A DNA stretch of 64,000 nt, taken from Pseudeuparius sepicola. Taxonomy: Eukaryota > Arthropoda > Insecta > Coleoptera > Anthribidae. The stretch covers positions 115,434,035-115,498,034 of the forward strand of contig OY987298.1 of the NCBI GenBank assembly GCA_963920635.1. The letters are read 5' to 3'. Shown here in pieces: positions 11,085 through 21,850 of the stretch; within the stretch, counting starts at the first letter, position 1, and every line of letters starts with the position of its first letter. Below the pieces are notes generated by a model that worked only from the letters and a program-made list of their open reading frames with translations, ran no database searches and had not been told where the DNA came from. Position numbers and translations under genes: made by a program.

Positions 11085-11763
11085 TATTCATGCTATCTCA
11101 AAATACCTACTGAATTTTTGGAACTTTATACGGGACAAAAATCGAATACCAAAATTTCTGAAGACAGACTTAAGGACAGAATACATAAATAATATTCAAA
11201 ATTCAGTCAATAAATTACTTAGTATAAACCATGTAACATCGACAGCTTTTCATCATGAATCACTAGGTTCGATAGAGAGAAACCACAGAGTTTTTTTTTT
11301 CTCGACTGACTCCAACTGGGACAAACTACTTCATTTTTATACCTTTTCTTACAATACCACCCCTCATACAGACTCACTATATTCACCCTATGAACTCGTC
11401 CTTGGAAAACTCCCAAATTTACCAAATGATGTACAAAGACAGACAGACCCAATATACAACATAGTCGACTATGCAAATGAACTGAAATATTGACTCCGAG
11501 AAGCCCATAAACAAGCACAAAACTCATTAAATCTATCAAAAATAAATCGAAAGAAACAATATGACAAAAAAAAAACCTCTAACTATAACGTAAATGATCT
11601 AGTAATGTTACGAAGGGGACTACAATATAAGTTGGACACCCCATACACTGGTCCTTATAAAATAACAAGTCAAGACGGCGTAAATTCAACTATACTTATC
11701 GATAATGAAGCTAAAATAGTTCACAACAATAAACTAATTTTACATAAAAGAACCAGAGACTAG
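11085..11763 (+). pseudogene. Integrase remnant, core and C-terminal GPY/F domain
   Basis: The core keeps the second catalytic Asp (LKTDLRTEYINN) and the catalytic Glu region (TSTAFHHESLGSIERNHRV). After an in-frame TGA near 11491, the same frame continues into the C-terminal domain with DLVMLRRG, KLDTPYTGPYKI and IVHNNKL, ending at TAG 11761-11763. The HHCC zinc domain and first catalytic Asp are missing. From 11764 to the 3' LTR no env-like frame is present. Confidence 0.85.
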
Positions 11764-12020
11764 TATTCTTCGTTTCAAAAAAAAAAGAAACCCATGTATT
11801 ATTAATAACGATTCGTAGAATTCCATCGAAAACTTTTATTTTAATATCATATTTATAATTATATAAGACTACAAGGTACATACCTTCATACCTATATACA
11901 TATGTTGTAAATTTTAATACTGAGGATATTTTGAAATATTTTAATAAAACAATAAAATATTCTAAGATGTACATAATATGCAAACTTATCTTGGTATTTG
12001 TAATTGTACCTATCTTTTGT

Positions 12021-12032
12021 AAAGGGGGAAGG
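12021..12032 (+). other. Polypurine tract
   Basis: AAAGGGGGAAGG immediately precedes the 3' LTR, the expected position of the plus-strand primer. Confidence 0.85.
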
Positions 12033-12204
12033 TGTGGTGCATCAGCACTATTGTGCTATGACAACGACTGATATCTAGGTCGTGACACAAGCACACACCT
12101 TTCCTCGTCGATACCAATGTATAATCAATGATTAATAAACCGACACTCTAACTGGTAACATGTACCTTATTGAAGAGAACACCAAATAACCCCTAACCAC
12201 CACA
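12033..12204 (+). repeat. 3' LTR
   Basis: 172 bp, TGTGGTGC...ACCACCACA, followed by the GACT target duplication. One visible difference from the 5' LTR. Confidence 0.95.
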
Positions 12205-12352
12205 GACTGCCCAAATAAAAAATAACCTTTTGTCCTCGATAATTAGCCGAGTGCATTTTCTGATTCGTGTCTTCTCTTTGCCTATACCAAAGACAATCCC
12301 ATCTACCTATACCTATCTCGTGAATACTGGGTATAATTTAGATGTACATGTA

Positions 12353-12599
12353 CAGAGTGTCCCATTTTCGATACTTTTGCAGGTTATATTTATATTTTGA
12401 AATTCTTACCATACTGGGTGTGCCTGAAAATTTAAAAGTTTGAAAATCACTTTGTATCGCAAAAATTAAGACCATGCAAATTATGTTTACCGGGCTTTTC
12501 TTTTTATTGAAAAGTAGACCGATGTCCCGAAAACCGCAACTTTCTAGCTCTAAAAATAAAGGAGATAAACTGCAAAAGTATCGAAAACGAGACCCCCTG
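12353..12599. repeat. TA-flanked MITE, CAGAGTGTCCC family
   Basis: Terminal inverted repeats CAGAGTGTCCCATTTTCGAT and ATCGAAAACGAGACCCCCTG, with TA on both sides. An internal part (GTCCCGAAAACCGCAA, CTCTAAAAATAAAG) recurs at 43130-43175. Non-coding. Confidence 0.75.
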
Positions 12600-12773
12600 T
12601 ACAAGTGAAAATCCAAATTTACCAAATAGTAAACATGTTGATGTATTCCACGATTTAATTCTTAAGAAAAATTTGTCGAATTATATTTTTTCTGGGTGCC
12701 TGACCTACCTACCGGCTGCCAGCTGCCAGCATAGTAATCTAAGCACAAAACAAATGAGCTTTGTTTGTTTCAG

Positions 12774-12928
12774 GTCCGGAAAAGAGAGAATGTAAGTTCG
12801 AAATAGTGGACCAGGAGGAAGGTATCATTGGTAGGAGCGACATAAGCACCGAACTAATAGAGTTCGACAAAGATAACAGTTTCCCAATAGATTGCCTGTG
12901 GATCATAAGAGTGCGAAAGGACCGGAGG
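12774..12928 (+). CDS. Neto: Neto-like protein, exon encoding first part of a CUB domain (CUB2)
   Basis: Neto is a single-pass membrane protein that assists kainate-type glutamate receptors; in flies it is needed for receptor clustering at the neuromuscular junction. After TTGTTTGTTTCAG, this exon starts in phase 1 and encodes ECKFEIVDQEEGII, then DCLWIIRVRKDRR, ending at GAGG|GTGCGT in phase 0. The two Cys (EC-F and DC-W) correspond to the first disulfide of a CUB domain. Joined to 17342-17579, it resembles the second CUB domain of vertebrate NETO proteins, including the Cys-x-Trp-x-Ile-Arg motif. The exon is bounded by gypsy and MITE insertions upstream. No preceding exon is certain. Any other CUB-LDLa membrane protein is the alternative, but the adjacent LDLa sequence favours Neto. 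Confidence 0.82.
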
Positions 12929-14832
12929 GTGCGTATTCTATAGAAGCTTTTGTCGTAAAACTGTTGTAGCATGACGCGTCCGCGCTCTTTATTCTTTATT
13001 TTTATGCGAGGATGCAAAATAATGCTGAAATGTTGAGCAACAAAGGGCTTTGGAAAGAATTCACGTAAAAAGTGCCTTATGAATACATTTACTTAGTCGG
13101 GCCAAATGGATAGAAACCGAATAACTCCTTCTCATTTAACCAACGCCTAGAAGTTAAATACAGTGTATATATAGAAATGAAAAGCTTATGAATTAATTAC
13201 TTATTTTTACTCATTTTACAACTTTATTAACTTCAGGGAATATTAAAATATACCGGTTATTCACATTTTAATAATCATTTAATGATTTTAATGAAGACAC
13301 AGATTGTGGAAGTTTTAGAAAATAAGTGAACTTTACCTAATACTGAATATTTACGCAACCCATTACTTACAAAGCGACTTTTATTTGCCCAAAGAATGTG
13401 ATTGAAAAGCCCATTGGCAGCGATTTCTACATACTTATACCATAACTTGAGTGATAAAATCGAGCCTTTTCTCTCTATTCAATTCGCTTAAATATTCTAG
13501 GTAACGCAATTTAAAATTACGATATTTATTAGAACTCAGAACTCCTTGAATGCTTGATTTGTCCACATTTAACACGCTACTTTCTTGTCTAATAGAGTTT
13601 GTCGGGCCGTTGAATTCTCATTGCGAACTTTTCCCTTTCGAATAGAAAACGCGCCTGGATTTTCCCGCAGGGTTCTTTCCAATCTTGGAAACATTTTGCG
13701 ATCGGGAACATGACGCCCACCTTATCTCTCCTGATAAATTCGAACAGCCCTTTTGGATTTTTTCGGGCTTCTCCATATACCAACAACATATATGAACTTT
13801 TTCACTATGTGTTATCATTATTGACTAACTTAAACCGCAAACATAAGAATTAATGTTATGTTAGTTACTTCAATTTTGAGTAAGTCAAATAAAACGATCA
13901 ATTATTTTTCCTGGATAATCGTTAAAGTCGTAGCTAACTCGATTTTCATCGACAAAATTTATATCAGGCCATTTCCATGTTTTGGCTTGTAACTTTTTAA
14001 TGAAAAGAGATATAAAACTCATTTAGCAAAATGTATCACAAATGCAGGATATTTTTAAATATCCAATAAAGTATGTATGTTTCTGGGAAAAATATTTTTA
14101 TGACTTCATATCCGGTTTATCGAAGTGCAGAAGTGATGTTAATTTGTCCGATTTTCAGCCCATAACTATATGTCAATTTTTGTTTGACTTTTTGTTCGCT
14201 CATAACCCTGGGGCTTCAAGTTTGAGGCACCCTGTACACCCCTAATTAACTCTATTAACCCCTTTGACACTACTAGACATATTTACAGTCGGTTGGAAAA
14301 GTGAAACAAACCCCCCAAACAATATAAAACTCAATTACATGAATCAAACAAACATATAAAAATAATGCAGGTAGGTATTAGTGGTTCGGACAAGAAAGAA
14401 ATGACTAGTAACTTTGTTCCAAAAGATTTTCATGTTCATCTGATCTAAGATATGGTAATATTATTTTTTTAATAACTTTCGTCGTAAATTCAATGATAAT
14501 AATGACTTTCGGGTTTTTTAAGTCATGTTTAATTTAGGCCTGGCACCTAGGTCAGATATTGTGCTCAAATTATTATAATAAAAATTTAAGAAATTCACGG
14601 TTTTTAAACTCTTGGGCGTAAGTAGAGAGAAGCTGGGGCTAGACAGCTTTTCCACAAACCCCAATTTTTTTAAATTTTCGTTTGATTATTACGATATTTT
14701 GTTTATCAAAAACTCTTAGCTTCAAATTAACATTAAATCCAAATAAATATTGTACGAGTGAAAAAACACGAATAGTCAAAAAATCTGTGGTGAATGAACT
14801 CTTGATTGATCTACTTTTTTATTAACATCCTG
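12929..14832. other. Intron sequence, no gene recognised
   Basis: Part of the 4.4-kb intron between the two CUB exons. The minus-strand frame at 13589-13789 contains ARKNPKGLFEFIRRD, faintly like the segment before the RT domain of a LINE, but this is too weak to call. A GGCACCCTGTAC end motif occurs near 14226. Confidence 0.4.
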
Positions 14833-15020
14833 TATGCTCTACATAGTGTCTCGAAATTTGCCTTCCATAATTTATCAGCGCGTTCTGAGACCCAAAAAAA
14901 TGAAAAATGTTCTTATAAATCTGGCCTCAAAAATGCCTCTTAAGGGCAGCCTTGCAAATCCTTTGTTCGTTTTGCAAATATTTAGAAAAAACCGTTTGCG
15001 CAACTACCGTTTTGGGGGCT
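14833..15020 (-). repeat. Interspersed repeat ending AATTTCGGGACACCCTGTA, copy 1 (diverged)
   Basis: Shares with 30838-31003 and 17180-17290 the block with TAAATTATGGCAGGC, GAACTTTT and GGCATTTTTGAGGCCA (here in reverse complement), and the AAATATTTAGAAAAAACCG block. This is a Tc1/mariner-type end family. Confidence 0.6.
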
Positions 15021-15179
15021 ACAGCGAGTGCGCTCCGCCACACCTACCTACCGCGACTTCGAAATCCCAGACGGTCTCCTAGCCAGGCCGACACCTTCCG
15101 AACACTGCATTCGCCACATGATATCGTCGTCGCAATGCGTAATTGGAAGAAGGATCTTTAGGCCAGGGCCTAGCCTTTG

Positions 15180-16610
15180 AAAATGGCAAAAAAGTGAAAA
15201 AAAAATTAGAACAGTATGAAACCCATTGGAAAAGGAAGAAAATATAGCAAAAAGAACAGAAAAACGTATTTAAGGGCGATTTGAGGTACGGAAGTTGTAG
15301 TGGGTGATCTTTTAGTGGTGGAAAACGGTTTATCGTGATTTCCGGCAAAACTGCAACTCCTATCGAAAAAAGTTGAATGGCAAATATTTGCACTCACTTC
15401 TTAACTAATGCGGCCCTGTATTTAAATAGAAAAAAAGAAATTTTCAGTATAATTGTCTCAAAATATTTTAAAAATATTTCGTGTCATACATCATGGTATT
15501 TGGAATGAAAGGCGTTTTCAAAATCTGAAAAAAAAATCCAGGTCCGTCTTTAAAAAAATTTAGTTGAAGATGGTTTCTCAAAAAACGAAATGTTGTAGAA
15601 CAAATCTAAAAACGCCATCTTAAAGCCCGTGAAAAAGTGACATAAGAGAGTGTTTTTCTTTTTTCCTATCTGTGATAACAACTTCAGAAACAAATAAAAT
15701 CGAAAATGCAAAATTTCACTTTTTTCAAAATAACTCAAAAACGAAAAGAGATATTAGAAATCTGATTGTACCATTTTATTGACCTCAAAATTGCGCAACT
15801 TTTACCCCATTTAACCGTTGTTCTGTCTCTAACCGTTTGCAAGATCCCCATGCTGTTTATTCTTATCCGGGACACATTGTATATCGATTTGCAATTTCTT
15901 GGTTTATCAATATAACATGAAATCTTAAATTTTTTAAGTACCTAATTAAAGTGTAAATTTCAATAAATAGCGCAAAATTTTAAACAATGATTAACTTTTT
16001 TTTTTTTCGAAATGGAGGTTTTTCGTTTTTTGCATTTTTTTGAGAAAATTTTTCATAGTGATGTATATTTTTTTACGCCATCAGAAAGTAGAGGTTTCAA
16101 CAAACAAAAAGCGAATCGACTTTTTTTAAAAAGCAGCTTTTTTGACGTGAGCATTTTCGATTGAAAATGAGGTTACTTTTTCGGTTTAAAATCAAAAAAA
16201 GGGGTAAAAACAAATATTTTGATTCTAAAAACAGCGTATTCGGGACATAAGAAGGTAAGTTTCCACCAAATTTTGTGGATTTTTTTTTGTGGGAGATAAA
16301 AATTAAAAACCAAAAAAATCGGTTATTTCGATTTTTCTCGGATATTTTGAGGTTATGTGAAAAAAGTGTAAATACAATAGTTGTAGATCTTTTTATTGCC
16401 TACAACTCTGCTATTCCACTTTTTTCGATAGGAGTTGCAGTTTTGCCGGAAATCATGATAAACCGTTTTCCACCACTAAAAGATCACCCGCTACAACTTC
16501 CGTACCTCAGATCGCTCTTAAATTATTTTTCCTGTCTTTTTTGCTATATTTTCTTCCTTTTCCAATGGGTGTCATGCTGTTCTAGATTTTTTGGTTCTCA
16601 AAAATTATCT
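15180..16610. repeat. Fold-back element with about 200-bp arms
   Basis: The left arm 15186-15390 (GTGGTGGAAAACGGTTTATC, TTTTGCCG reverse) is complementary to 16418-16605 (GATAAACCGTTTTCCACCAC, CTTCCTTTTCCAATGGGT). The inner 1 kb is AT-rich with weaker internal symmetry. The open frame at 16275-16940 crosses the right arm and is not a gene. Confidence 0.7.
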
Positions 16611-16789
16611 ACCCTGGCCTACTTGTTCAGAAAACGTTACGATTTGGCGGAAGGTCCAAGTCCTATAGGATTTAGGCTTTGCGATATATCTTCCTTGCGG
16701 GTAGTTTACCACGCTACGAACCACTTCTCCGAAATCCCAGCATTCCGAATTGTCACCAGATCGACTTCTCGACAGGCCTACTCATCACC

Positions 16790-17130
16790 CGGGAACAGTC
16801 TCTGCATATGGCGGGATGCTGTTTCCGTTTTTACAGTGGCGCGCATCCTTGAGTTGTTTCTACAAACTAATCGAGGCAGAAATCCTCATTTTTCGTTACA
16901 AAATTACTTATTGATGGATTATTATCCTCACACATTTTAGTTTTGACGGTCAAGGAAGTGCCACAAGCCGCACAGCTAAGCATAATAATTCGAAGAAGTA
17001 TCTAAATACCATCTATCGCCGTGTCAGATATCAAAATGTTGTGTCAAAACTTGGTTACTACTCAAGGCGATTTCCGTCTCACGTATTTTATAATGGAGAT
17101 AGACCTTTGACCACTTTCTGGGATTCTTTC
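16790..17130 (+). repeat. Diverged copy of the 55841-56200 MITE
   Basis: Shares CAGTCTCTGCATATGGCGG near 16795 and GGCGATTTCCGTCTCACGTA near 17065 with 55905 and 56118. The terminal TGGGATTCTTTCTTTCTTTATTC corresponds to the TIR of that element. The left TIR is missing. Confidence 0.65.
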
Positions 17131-17179
17131 TTTCTTTATTCAAAAGTCTGCTATGTGAGACGACGACTTTGTGGAAAGT

Positions 17180-17290
17180 CTAAGTCCTGGGACATTTTTG
17201 AGACCATGCTTATATGAACTTTTATATTTTGGATCTCAGAACGCGCTAGTAAATTATGGCAGGCTAATTTCTGCACACCTTGTATTCGTA
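17180..17290 (+). repeat. Interspersed repeat ending ...GCACACCTTGTA, copy 2
   Basis: CATTTTTGAGACCATG, GCGCTAGTAAATTATGGCAG and AATTTCTGCACACCTTGTA match the family at 30900-31003. It lies just upstream of the second CUB exon. Confidence 0.6.
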
Positions 17291-17341
17291 ACAACTACCT
17301 ATCCGAGTGAAACTAATAAACTTGGTTTTGCCTCTTTTCAG

Positions 17342-17579
17342 ATACAGTTGCAATTCTCCAAATTCACGTTAGAGAAGCCAAACGAAATCGAATCGAATTT
17401 CGTAGAAGTATTCTCCGACAAGACGGACGAACCATCCAGGGAGAAAAAGTTTTGCGGCGCGATCGCGGAAACGGTTCCATCAAAAAGCAACCTTATGTTT
17501 GTGCGCTTCTTTTCGCAGAATACCGGCAACAAGTCCACGTTCGAGGCCAATTTCACGGCATTCAGGGAGTACAAGAAAG
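17342..17579 (+). CDS. Neto: Neto-like protein, exon encoding second part of CUB2
   Basis: The acceptor GCCTCTTTTCAG opens this exon in phase 0, matching the phase-0 donor of 12774-12928. The donor AAG|GTAAGG closes it in phase 1, matching the LDLa exon. It encodes IQLQFSKFTLEKPNE, NFVEVFSDK, EKKFCGAIAE, and after NLMFVRFFSQNTGNKSTFEA the end of the CUB fold with FTAFREYKK. The spacing of the CUB strands and of the FCG motif is typical, and the domain reconstructed across both exons is about 115 residues, normal for CUB. One oddity is that only three Cys are present, the partner of the FCG cysteine being absent at the expected NE-x-x-NF position. The downstream intron is 28.4 kb. Confidence 0.87.
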
Positions 17580-17667
17580 GTAAGGAAACTTTCAATTACA
17601 GCTATAATTGATATCTTCTATTCTAAATACAGAAAATAATAAATATACCGATCTCTGCGATGTCGAT

Positions 17668-18028
17668 ACCGTTTTTGAAAAATTAACTTTTGTGCGTTTT
17701 AATTCTTTTAGCAGAAGACAGTCAAAGTAGGTCCAAGGTCCAGGCTTACAACATTTTGCACACCGACTGACTTTTCCATTCTGAACAAACATTTTGCCGT
17801 AACACCAACACAAAGGCCTCTTTACTGATGCGAAAAATTAATTTTCTTTAATTTTCAGGACACAAGAATTTTCGAATCTACTAAAAGCCTTTGTATACGT
17901 TTTAGGACCAAATGTTATTAAGGAAAGTTGTTCGGAATTAAAAATTCAGTTGGTTTATCGAAAGCGACCTACTTTGATTTTCGCTAAAAAAATTAAACGC
18001 ACGAAAGTGAATTCTTCAAAAATCGAAC
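17668..18028. repeat. Fold-back repeat
   Basis: TCAAAGTAGGTCC near 17722 pairs with CGACCTACTTTGA near 17966. CTTTTGTGCGTTTTAATT near 17690 pairs with AATTAAACGCACGAAAG near 17992. Non-coding; lies just inside the large intron. Confidence 0.65.
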
Positions 18029-18325
18029 ATTTTTCGAAAAAGTCAACAACAATTTTTCTTAGAATTGATAAGGAAATTTAGTCAAGGCGAAAAAGATTAC
18101 TTTTCCAGTGACGTACCATTTTTTTATTGAAAAATATGATATGATGACCTCCGTTTCTCCGGCACTGGTGGAAGTAGATGGGCTGAATTATTTTTAATAG
18201 GACTTCGGTACATGTTTAAGTATAAGAAAAAATCTACTTACTTTGACGTTTTCTATAGATTCCTAAAATTTTGTCACTAACAATTGGCCACCCTGTATAT
18301 TTGGGGACGTTAATTATTATTATCG

Positions 18326-19280
18326 GGGACTCTTTAAAATAAGGGGACCCAGCATGTCACAGTCTATCACATAGGAAAATTGAAAAGTGAAGCCTTGAAT
18401 GGAAGTTTGTTTTGTGTATCTATACTCCAAGGAGACCACATAAGTGGGCTGGTACAAGCTTATGTTATATTATGTCAGTGTCCAACTGCCATCAGGTTTT
18501 ATGTGACATGCCAGTGCCATAGATTCCAAAGGAGGCAAAATATTTCCCATCATAGTTCACAATTTTTAAGTTTTCTAACTTCCAGATAGTCAATTAATGG
18601 TAATGTAATGCAATGCGGCCGCCTGTAGTAGTCCCAATAATTGCAACCAGATTTTTCTTGTCTCACCTTTAGAAATCCTACAATTCCCATTACGTCGGCA
18701 TTACGTATAAGTAGGTAGTTCGAAACAAATCGTATTTCGAAAATTTTAAATTATTAAGCAGGTAGCTTCAGCCAGGTCTTTTTTTAAACAGTTTTTATCT
18801 ACAACAACTATAAGTTTATTTTACATTTGTGAGGTAGGTACCTTGGGAGAGAAACAAAATTACAAAAATTTTACAATGAGCACCGAGAAAAACTACATGC
18901 TTAGAACTAAGTACAAGACCTAATCTTATTAGTCCATCCCGAAATCTGTGAAAGTTCTTTGGGTAGATATATTCAACAAGGGAAGAAAGTTCAAGTACGT
19001 ACCTACCTATTATACCTACATTATTACAAATGGTTTGAGGAACCTGGTAACAAGGTGCAATAGCGACAAATTCTCAAATAACCAAAATCGGCACTGACTT
19101 ACCATACTTATATTACTTAAATTCCTGGAAATAATTGCAGGAAACCAAATTCAAATATAAAATAAATTTGATTCATTTGGCACTTGCCATATTCTGTGTT
19201 TGTTGGCAGAACATTGTCAAGTATAATTTTTAGAAATCATGGAAACCGTTATTCCTTTTTACTAACAATCAAAGTACCTG
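18326..19280 (+). repeat. TIR repeat family 'CTCTTTAAAATAAGGGGACC', copy A, right end missing
   Basis: Begins GGGACTCTTTAAAATAAGGG and matches 37017-37983 in reverse over nearly its whole length (for example GCGGCCGCCTGTAGTAGTCC near 18616). It breaks off at CAATCAAAGTACCTGTTA, where copies B and C continue with TATTCATAGATTCTCC, and joins the integrase end of the CsRn1-like element instead. Confidence 0.8.
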
Positions 19281-20725
19281 TTACCTGCCGAGAAGAACCA
19301 AAGGCAGCGAGTCTGTCCAGGACGGGTCTTCGTGGCACATGATGGCGGCCTTCAAACTGCGATGCCAACGCTCCACCATACCATTGCTTTGGGGGTGATA
19401 ACTCGTCGTTCTAGATAAAGAAATACCATACAAATTAGCAAGTGATTTGAAAAGTTGAGACTCAAACTGTCGTCCTCTGTCAGAAGTGATCCGAAGTGGA
19501 CAACCGAAGCGGGAAATCCAGGTAGCCAGAAGAGCCTTAGCGACGGTTTCGGCGGAGATATCTTGCAAAGGTGCGGCTTCTGGCCAGCGAGTATAACGAT
19601 CCACGGCTGTGAAGCAGTACCGAAAACCGTTTGAAGAAGGAAGTGGGCCTATCAGTCAATGTGAACATGGGCGAAACGGATCGGAGGAACAGCATAGTCA
19701 CCTAGTGGCGTAGATACATGACGGGATACCTTGCTGCGCTGGCACTGGATGCAGGAACGAGCCCAATCGCGACAGTTCTTATTCAGGGACGGCCAGATGA
19801 AGCGCTGAGATACAAGGCGGCGAGATGCGTTGGTGCCTGGATGACTTAGTTGATGCAGGCTATCGAAAGCTTGACGCCGGAAGGAAGGTGTAAGGTATGG
19901 ACGAGGTCGGGTACCGCTAACGTCGCAGAAGATTGATGAGTCACCACCAGGGATGGGAAACTTCTCGAGCCGGAGAGGGGAGCCGTGATCCAAGAGATCG
20001 TGAAGTTCCTCGTCCTCCTCCTGAGAGCGGGCGAGTGCAGAGAAGTCCAGAGGAGCGGTGACAACGTCTATTTGTGACAGGGCATCAGCGACCACGTTGT
20101 CTTTTCCGGAGATATGTCGGATGTCGGTAGTAAACTGCGAAATAAAATCTAAATGATTAAACTGGCGAGGAGAAAACTTTTCTTTCTTCTGTATGAAGGC
20201 GAATATCAATGGTTTGTGATCCATGAAGATGGTAATGTTGCGTGCCTCCAACATTGGTAGAAAATGCTTAAGGGCTTCGTAGACGGCTAGGAGCTCGCGA
20301 TCGTAAGCACTCCATTTTTGCTGCGAGGGACTGAGGTTCTTCGAGAAAAAGGCGTGCGGCTGCCAAGAAGTCGGGGTTTTCTGTTGGAGTGCCGCAAAAA
20401 TGGCTTGTTGACTGGCACCGACGACAAGGGCCAAGGACGCCGAAACATCTGGATGGGCCAGTAGAGTAGCATTTGACAGGGCGGCCTTGCAATCCTTGAA
20501 GGCTCTATCTAAATCTGCAGTCCAAGTGATGGGATGTGAACCTTTTACTTTTGGACCAGAGAGGATTGCGTGGAGAGGAGCCTGCATAGGAACCTTCGAA
20601 GCTGGCGAGCAGTAGTAGGTCGCGGAAAAGTCTCGATGGCAGCAACTTGGTCGGGCAGAGGTCGACAGCCGGTAGCTGATACGGTGTAGCCCAGGAAGAT
20701 GATGTCGTCGGATCCCAGCACGCAC
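19281..20725 (-). pseudogene. RNase H and integrase part of the CsRn1-like element
   Basis: Two frames cover this part. 19652-20725 encodes RNase H (FSKNLSPSQQKWSAYDRELL, FMDHKPLIFAF, NVVADALSQI) and the integrase zinc domain (HQLSHPGTNASRRL, CIQCQRSK). 19281-19604 encodes the integrase core with DRYTRWPEA, ITSDRGRQFES and SNGMVERWHRSLKAA, so the D, D and E residues are all visible. A frame change lies between 19604 and 19652. The core ends abruptly at LPLVLLG, where unrelated repeat DNA begins. Confidence 0.88.
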
Positions 20726-21396
20726 TTCTTTAGGTTTATAATGATGCCGTGTTCGTTGAGACGGCCAAACAGCGTGCGCAAATGGTCTCTGTGCTCTTCT
20801 TCAGATTTGGAAAACACAAGAATGTCGTCCAGGTAGGCAAAGCAGAATGGTAGGTCTTGTAGGACGTGGTCTATGAAACGCTGCCATGTTTGCGCGGCAT
20901 TGCGCAGGCCAAAAGTCATAAAGATGAACTCGAACAAGCCGAACGGGGTGATGATGGCGGTCTTGGGCACATCTTCTGGGGAGACTGGAATCTGAGTGTA
21001 AGCTTTTGCACAATCACGCTGAAAAACGTGCAGCCGGAGAGAGCGTGCGAGAAATCTAGAAGGTGGCGAATGGGATACCTTTCTGGGACTGTCCGTGCAT
21101 TAAGAGACCGGTAATCACCGCAGGGTCGCCAGTTGTTGTCCTTCTTAGGTACCAGGTGGAGAGGAGACGCATGGACTCTCAGAGCGACGCGCTGTGCCCT
21201 CGCGAACCATAGCTTCAAATTCGGTCTTCGCGATGTAGAGGCGGTCCGGAGCTAGTCGGCGAGCTCGACAGAAGACTGGTGGACCTGGAGTGGTTCTGAT
21301 GTGGTGTAGCGTGGTATGGCGTATTAGTCTGAGTACACCGGGCGGGCGAGTGATGTCTGGAAACTCATCTAGAAGATTACCAAACGGTGAGTGCAA
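20545..21396 (-). pseudogene. Reverse transcriptase of the CsRn1-like element, frameshifted
   Basis: Three overlapping frames together cover the domain: the segment upstream of RT with HTTLHHIRTTPGPPVFCRAR (21145-21396), [19 protein letters not shown] (20916-21218), and the palm with [20 protein letters not shown] and the catalytic YLDDILVFS (20545-20970). At least two frameshifts, near 21150 and 20990, prevent translation as one protein. Confidence 0.88.
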
Positions 21397-21850
21397 TGGT
21401 CTTTATGCTGGACTGGCCACAGTAGGCACGTCGCCCTGTAACAGAGAGACCAGTAACGGCATCGATAAGTTTAGCAAGCTTAACATCCGGAAGCAGGTGG
21501 TAATGGGCAAGGAAATCAGCACCCAGAATAGGTTCTGCAACATCCGCTATGACAAAGTGCCACTGAAAGTTCCGGCGAAGTCCAAAATCGAGCTTGAGAA
21601 GCATGGTAGCGTAAGTCGCAATCGTAGAGTTGTTGGCTGCAGCGAGGTCGTAGTTTGCACGCTGGAGACGGTTCCTCATAAGCTTTCTGGCGTAGACAGT
21701 CAAATCAGAGCCAGTGTCCAAGAGAAAACGATGCTTGGAGATCAGATCAATGATGAAGAGGCGAAGTGAAGATGGTTGGCAGTCAGACGTCGCCCCAACT
21801 ACTGACTGCTGTGGGCGTTTGGGGGTACAAAGCTGCATGGGGTGGTGCAT
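21377..21850 (-). CDS. Aspartic protease region of the CsRn1-like element
   Basis: An open frame of 157 codons overlaps the end of gag by 52 bases in a different frame. It holds the catalytic FLLDTGSDLTVY and the later EPILGADFLAHY typical of gypsy proteases. It is probably expressed as part of a gag-pol fusion in an intact element. Its frame is uninterrupted here, but downstream RT is not. Confidence 0.75.
   Translation of the reverse strand: MHHPMQLCTPKRPQQSVVGATSDCQPSSLRLFIIDLISKHRFLLDTGSDLTVYARKLMRNRLQRANYDLAAANNSTIATYATMLLKLDFGLRRNFQWHFVIADVAEPILGADFLAHYHLLPDVKLAKLIDAVTGLSVTGRRAYCGQSSIKTIALTVW

Larger units (their letters stand above)
5940..12204 (+). mobile_element. Ty3/gypsy LTR retrotransposon, nearly full length but inactive
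   Basis: Two 172-bp LTRs beginning TGTGGTGC and ending ACCACCACA bound the element, and the 4-bp direct repeat GACT lies immediately outside both ends (5936-5939 and 12205-12208). Inside, in order, are gag, protease, reverse transcriptase, RNase H and integrase remnants, then a purine tract before the 3' LTR. The protease-RT-RNase H-integrase order is that of Metaviridae. The gag and integrase style resembles the errantivirus/17.6 group, but no env-like frame follows integrase. Coding capacity is lost through several frameshifts, a nonsense codon, a gag deletion, a fold-back insertion at 7517-8633 and another insertion near 10643-11084. Confidence 0.93.

Noticed and set aside
11764..12020. 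Search for an env gene downstream of gypsy integrase
   Set aside because: Only 257 bp remain before the 3' LTR and no long frame is present on the + strand.
12338..12625. Minus-strand ORF sharing a peptide (LFLE-E-CGFRD--LLF) with 42966-43226
   Set aside because: The shared peptide arises because both lie in copies of the same non-coding MITE.
13589..13818. Minus-strand frames with ARKNPKGLFEFIRRD
   Set aside because: Faint LINE-like resemblance only; too short for a feature call.
16275..16940. 221-residue + strand ORF
   Set aside because: Crosses the arm of a fold-back and a second repeat; no domain and repeat-derived composition.
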